A stretch of DNA of 7,230 bases, from positions 1-7,230 of the forward strand of contig CAZFZB010000133.1 in the NCBI GenBank assembly GCA_964523415.1. Reading direction: 5' to 3'. Source of the DNA: M0108 sp964523415. GTDB lineage: Bacteria; Pseudomonadota; Gammaproteobacteria; Chromatiales; Chromatiaceae. The translations under genes and the position numbers were made by a program. The notes beneath the pieces are model-generated. The model was given only the letters and a program-made list of their open reading frames with translations, had not been told where the DNA came from and made no database searches. This document shows positions 5,549 through 7,230 of this stretch, one piece after another; within the stretch, counting starts at the first letter, position 1, and each line of letters opens with the position of its first letter.

Positions 5549-6160
5549 GAACGTAACCTTTACGCCTATCTCTTCGGGGTTGCCCAGCCCTTGGAGCATG
5601 TCATGGGCTATTTCATCTCGGTGTTACGGGAGCGGGTAGCCAATTTCGTCGATCCCCGTGGGGCCTCGCTGCTCGGGAACCCGGAGGTGTCGGAAGACGC
5701 GCCGGAACACCTGGCCGCCGACCTTTCCGAAGGGGTTTCCATCAATGATCTGCGCAAAAATCTGCCCTTACTCAATGACTTCATGGAACAACAGTGCCGC
5801 TCCACCGGGGCCCGCTATGGAATCGAACTGGATGCGGCCCTGATAACCCAGATCGACCCACCCCCCGAGGTGGACCGGGCCCTGTCGGCCATCAACAGCA
5901 CCCGCAACCATGTCGCCGCCGATATCAGCACCGCCCGTGCCGATGCCGAGCAGCAGATCACCATGAGCAAGCGGGCGGTTGATATTGCCACGAACAATGC
6001 CCAGGCGGAGGTAGCCCCCCTCCATGAATTGGCCGGGACCCTGGCCGCCATCAAGGCCGAGGGTGGTTCCGCTGTCCTGCGCGCCTATGTGCGCAATATG
6101 CGTTTGCCCCTGCTCGGCCGGGCTCACCGCATCGTCCGCATCCTGGACATTCAGGCCTGA
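5549..6160 (+). CDS. SPFH/band-7 domain protein, N-terminus lost in assembly gap
   Basis: The visible 203 residues are the C-terminal part of a stomatin/prohibitin/flotillin/HflK-type protein; such proteins form membrane-bound oligomeric scaffolds. The frame is open to the gap edge (ERNLYAYLFGVAQPLEHVMG), so the membrane anchor and first half of the domain are missing. Evidence for the family: a helix with RERVANF (27-33), then RYGIELDAALITQIDPPPEV (89-108), which matches the end of SPFH domains where a YG(I/V) strand leads to a PPxEV turn. A long alanine-rich, charged helix follows (109-172, for example TARADAEQQITMSKRA), a probable coiled coil. The protein ends with LRAYVRNMRLPLLGRAHRIV and a short tail. 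Its stop is 24 bp before the next SPFH gene, so the two are almost surely cotranscribed and may form a hetero-oligomer like HflK-HflC. I cannot assign it to HflK, HflC or stomatin. Confidence 0.82.
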   Translation, partial: ERNLYAYLFGVAQPLEHVMGYFISVLRERVANFVDPRGASLLGNPEVSEDAPEHLAADLSEGVSINDLRKNLPLLNDFMEQQCRSTGARYGIELDAALITQIDPPPEVDRALSAINSTRNHVAADISTARADAEQQITMSKRAVDIATNNAQAEVAPLHELAGTLAAIKAEGGSAVLRAYVRNMRLPLLGRAHRIVRILDIQA

Positions 6161-6168
6161 ATCGGAGC

Positions 6169-6177
6169 AGGAAGGGG
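6169..6177 (+). promoter_or_regulatory. Ribosome binding site of the second SPFH gene
   Basis: AGGAAGGGG lies seven bases before ATG 6185, inside the 24 bp between the two SPFH genes. It is a good match and supports independent translation initiation of the second gene in a shared transcript. Confidence 0.75.
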
Positions 6178-6184
6178 AAACAAC

Positions 6185-7093
6185 ATGACAGGCGACTACA
6201 AGATCGACAACCTCCTGGCCCTCCTGTTGGGGATCGCCTTCTTGCCCCTGGTGCTGGGTTTGGCCCGCCGTCTCGGCCACTACGCCATCATCCGGGAGCG
6301 CGAGGCCCAGGTCTTCACCCTGTTTGGCAAGGTTCTGGGCACCCTGGACGAGCCGGGTATCCGCTTCCCCATCGCCCATTTTGGTCTCAAGGCCCTGCTG
6401 GTACCCTTTTTCGGCGAGCTGCACCGGGTCGATACCCGGCTGCGCCAGAACTATCTGCGCGATCAAATGGTGAATTCCGGCGAGGGCACACCCATGGGGG
6501 TGGGCATCTGGTACGAGATGCAGGTGAACGACACCGTGGCCTATCTATTTGCCAATGCCAATCCGGAGGGGTCCCTGGAGGCCAATGTCTCCAGTGCCAC
6601 CATCTCGACCCTGAGCAATCTGGAGATGGACAAGATGCTGGAGGATCGCCACCAGCTTAGCCAGCAGGTGCGCCAGACCGTTTCGCCCCTTTCGGAGAAG
6701 TGGGGCTACCGGCTGGGCTCCGTCTACATACGCAAGGTCGCCTTCACGGACCGCCAGATGGTCGATAACATCACCGAAAAGGTCGTGAAGCGTCTGGTGC
6801 AGGTCACCAGCGCCATGAAGCAGGACGGAGAGAACCGCGTGGGCCTCATCAAAAGCCAAACCGCCTACAAGGTCTCCCAAAAGATGGCCGAGGCCTCCGC
6901 CGCCCGCCCCGCCGTGGTCGGTGATGCCCTGAACGCCATCGCCAAACAGGATCCCGAGGTGTTGGAAGCCGTACTGGAGGTGCTCGAAACCCAGAAACTC
7001 ATCGAATCCGGCGCCCCGGTGGATCTGGTGCCCGGCGAGGCGAGGGTTTTGTTATCGCTGGGCGCAGGGGGAGGCGGTCACACCAACTCCTGA
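6185..7093 (+). CDS. SPFH/band-7 domain membrane protein (second of tandem pair)
   Basis: A complete 302-residue SPFH-family protein. Residues 8-28 (DNLLALLLGIAFLPLVLGLA) form one N-terminal membrane helix. The SPFH domain follows at about 33-215: IREREAQVFTLFGKVLGTLDEPGIRF (36-61) is the typical opening strand pair, with a hydrophobic GLKALLVPFFGELHRVDTR (67-85), IWYEMQVNDTVAYLFANANPE (108-128), a helix with the SNLEMDKMLEDR segment (144-155), and WGYRLGSVYIRKVAFTD (173-189). The region after it is short (about 215-275), with one charged helix (SQKMAEASAARPAVVGDAL) instead of the long coiled coil usual in flotillins, and the end is glycine-rich (LGAGGGG). The second helical stretch, KQDPEVLEAVLEVLETQKL, is acidic. 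The protein probably partners the preceding SPFH protein; cellular role and any protease or lipid partner are unknown. A minus-strand gene ends 6 bp downstream. Confidence 0.88.
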   Translation: MTGDYKIDNLLALLLGIAFLPLVLGLARRLGHYAIIREREAQVFTLFGKVLGTLDEPGIRFPIAHFGLKALLVPFFGELHRVDTRLRQNYLRDQMVNSGEGTPMGVGIWYEMQVNDTVAYLFANANPEGSLEANVSSATISTLSNLEMDKMLEDRHQLSQQVRQTVSPLSEKWGYRLGSVYIRKVAFTDRQMVDNITEKVVKRLVQVTSAMKQDGENRVGLIKSQTAYKVSQKMAEASAARPAVVGDALNAIAKQDPEVLEAVLEVLETQKLIESGAPVDLVPGEARVLLSLGAGGGGHTNS

Positions 7094-7099
7094 CGCCCT

Positions 7100-7230
7100 T
7101 CAACCCGAGACATCCTCGTTCCCCAGGACGCAAGACTCACCCGACCCAAGCCAGAAGGCGAGGCTCTTATGCAGGAAATCGTCCCAGGGCATGTAGTGGG
7201 AACCGTCGCAGGAGAAGTTGAGGCCCACGA
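7100..7230 (-). CDS. C-terminal end of an unidentified minus-strand gene
   Basis: On the minus strand a frame open from the window edge to TGA at 7100-7102 encodes about 42 residues, including GLNFSCDGSHYMPWDDFLHK, LAFWLGSGESC and the end NEDVSG. Third codon positions are mostly G or C, as in the other genes here, which supports coding. I do not recognise the family. Its stop is 6 bp from the stop of the second SPFH gene, so the two converge without room for a terminator. An opposite-strand frame starting at ATG 7169 is also open to the edge but has less typical codons. Confidence 0.5.
   Translation of the reverse strand, partial: VGLNFSCDGSHYMPWDDFLHKSLAFWLGSGESCVLGNEDVSG

Noticed and set aside
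5591..5593. TTG as start of the first SPFH gene
   Set aside because: The frame continues open upstream to the gap with SPFH-like residues, so this codon is internal.
5237..5599. Minus-strand protein spanning the N run
   Set aside because: It reads through undetermined bases, and its visible parts are in the wrong frame for cysZ and antisense to the SPFH gene.
5768..6466. Long minus-strand frame across both SPFH genes
   Set aside because: It spans two recognisable genes and their spacer, and its composition is that of an antisense shadow.
7169..7230. Plus-strand frame starting at ATG 7169 and open to the window edge
   Set aside because: It overlaps a minus-strand frame with more typical third-position GC; the short length does not allow a firm choice, so it was not listed as a gene.

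Overview
The window most likely comes from a purple sulfur bacterium (Gammaproteobacteria, Chromatiaceae-like). The strongest clue is a Tat-exported high-potential iron-sulfur protein (HiPIP) at 3464-3808. Its C-terminal end closely matches, from memory, Chromatiaceae HiPIPs. The GC-rich codon use, chorismate synthase, CysZ and NlpC/P60 lipoprotein also fit a gammaproteobacterium. HiPIPs occur in other bacteria too, so the genus is not resolved. This is an inference from sequence reading alone.

Layout. (1) 1-1819, plus strand: the C-terminal half of chorismate synthase AroC, then an HcaT-like major facilitator transporter. (2) 1820-2650, minus strand: an unrecognised single-pass membrane protein with a proline-rich cytoplasmic part and a two-cysteine extracytoplasmic part; its stop codon directly abuts the transporter's. 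(3) 2651-2820: a divergent intergenic region with a good -35 box reading toward the next gene. (4) 2821-4837, plus strand: an NlpC/P60 peptidoglycan-hydrolase lipoprotein, the HiPIP with a strong rho-independent terminator, and an unrecognised polytopic membrane protein. A protein-like minus-strand remnant lies in the spacer before that last gene. (5) 4879-5448, minus strand: CysZ, its N-terminus cut by a run of 100 N (5449-5548). (6) 5549-7093, plus strand: two consecutive SPFH/band-7 proteins, the first missing its N-terminus in the gap. (7) 7100-7230, minus strand: the C-terminal end of an unidentified gene running out of the window.

There is no single pathway here. AroC serves aromatic amino acid synthesis, the HiPIP carries electrons in the periplasm, CysZ brings sulfate in for assimilation, NlpC/P60 acts on the cell wall, and the SPFH pair probably forms a membrane scaffold. 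The strand changes often and convergent neighbours are very close (0, 6 and 41 bp between stops), with only one clear terminator. I see no mobile element, CRISPR array, RNA gene or defence cassette. The least explained parts are the tandem SPFH pair, the two orphan membrane proteins and the short minus-strand remnant after the HiPIP terminator. None is strong evidence for a new system.
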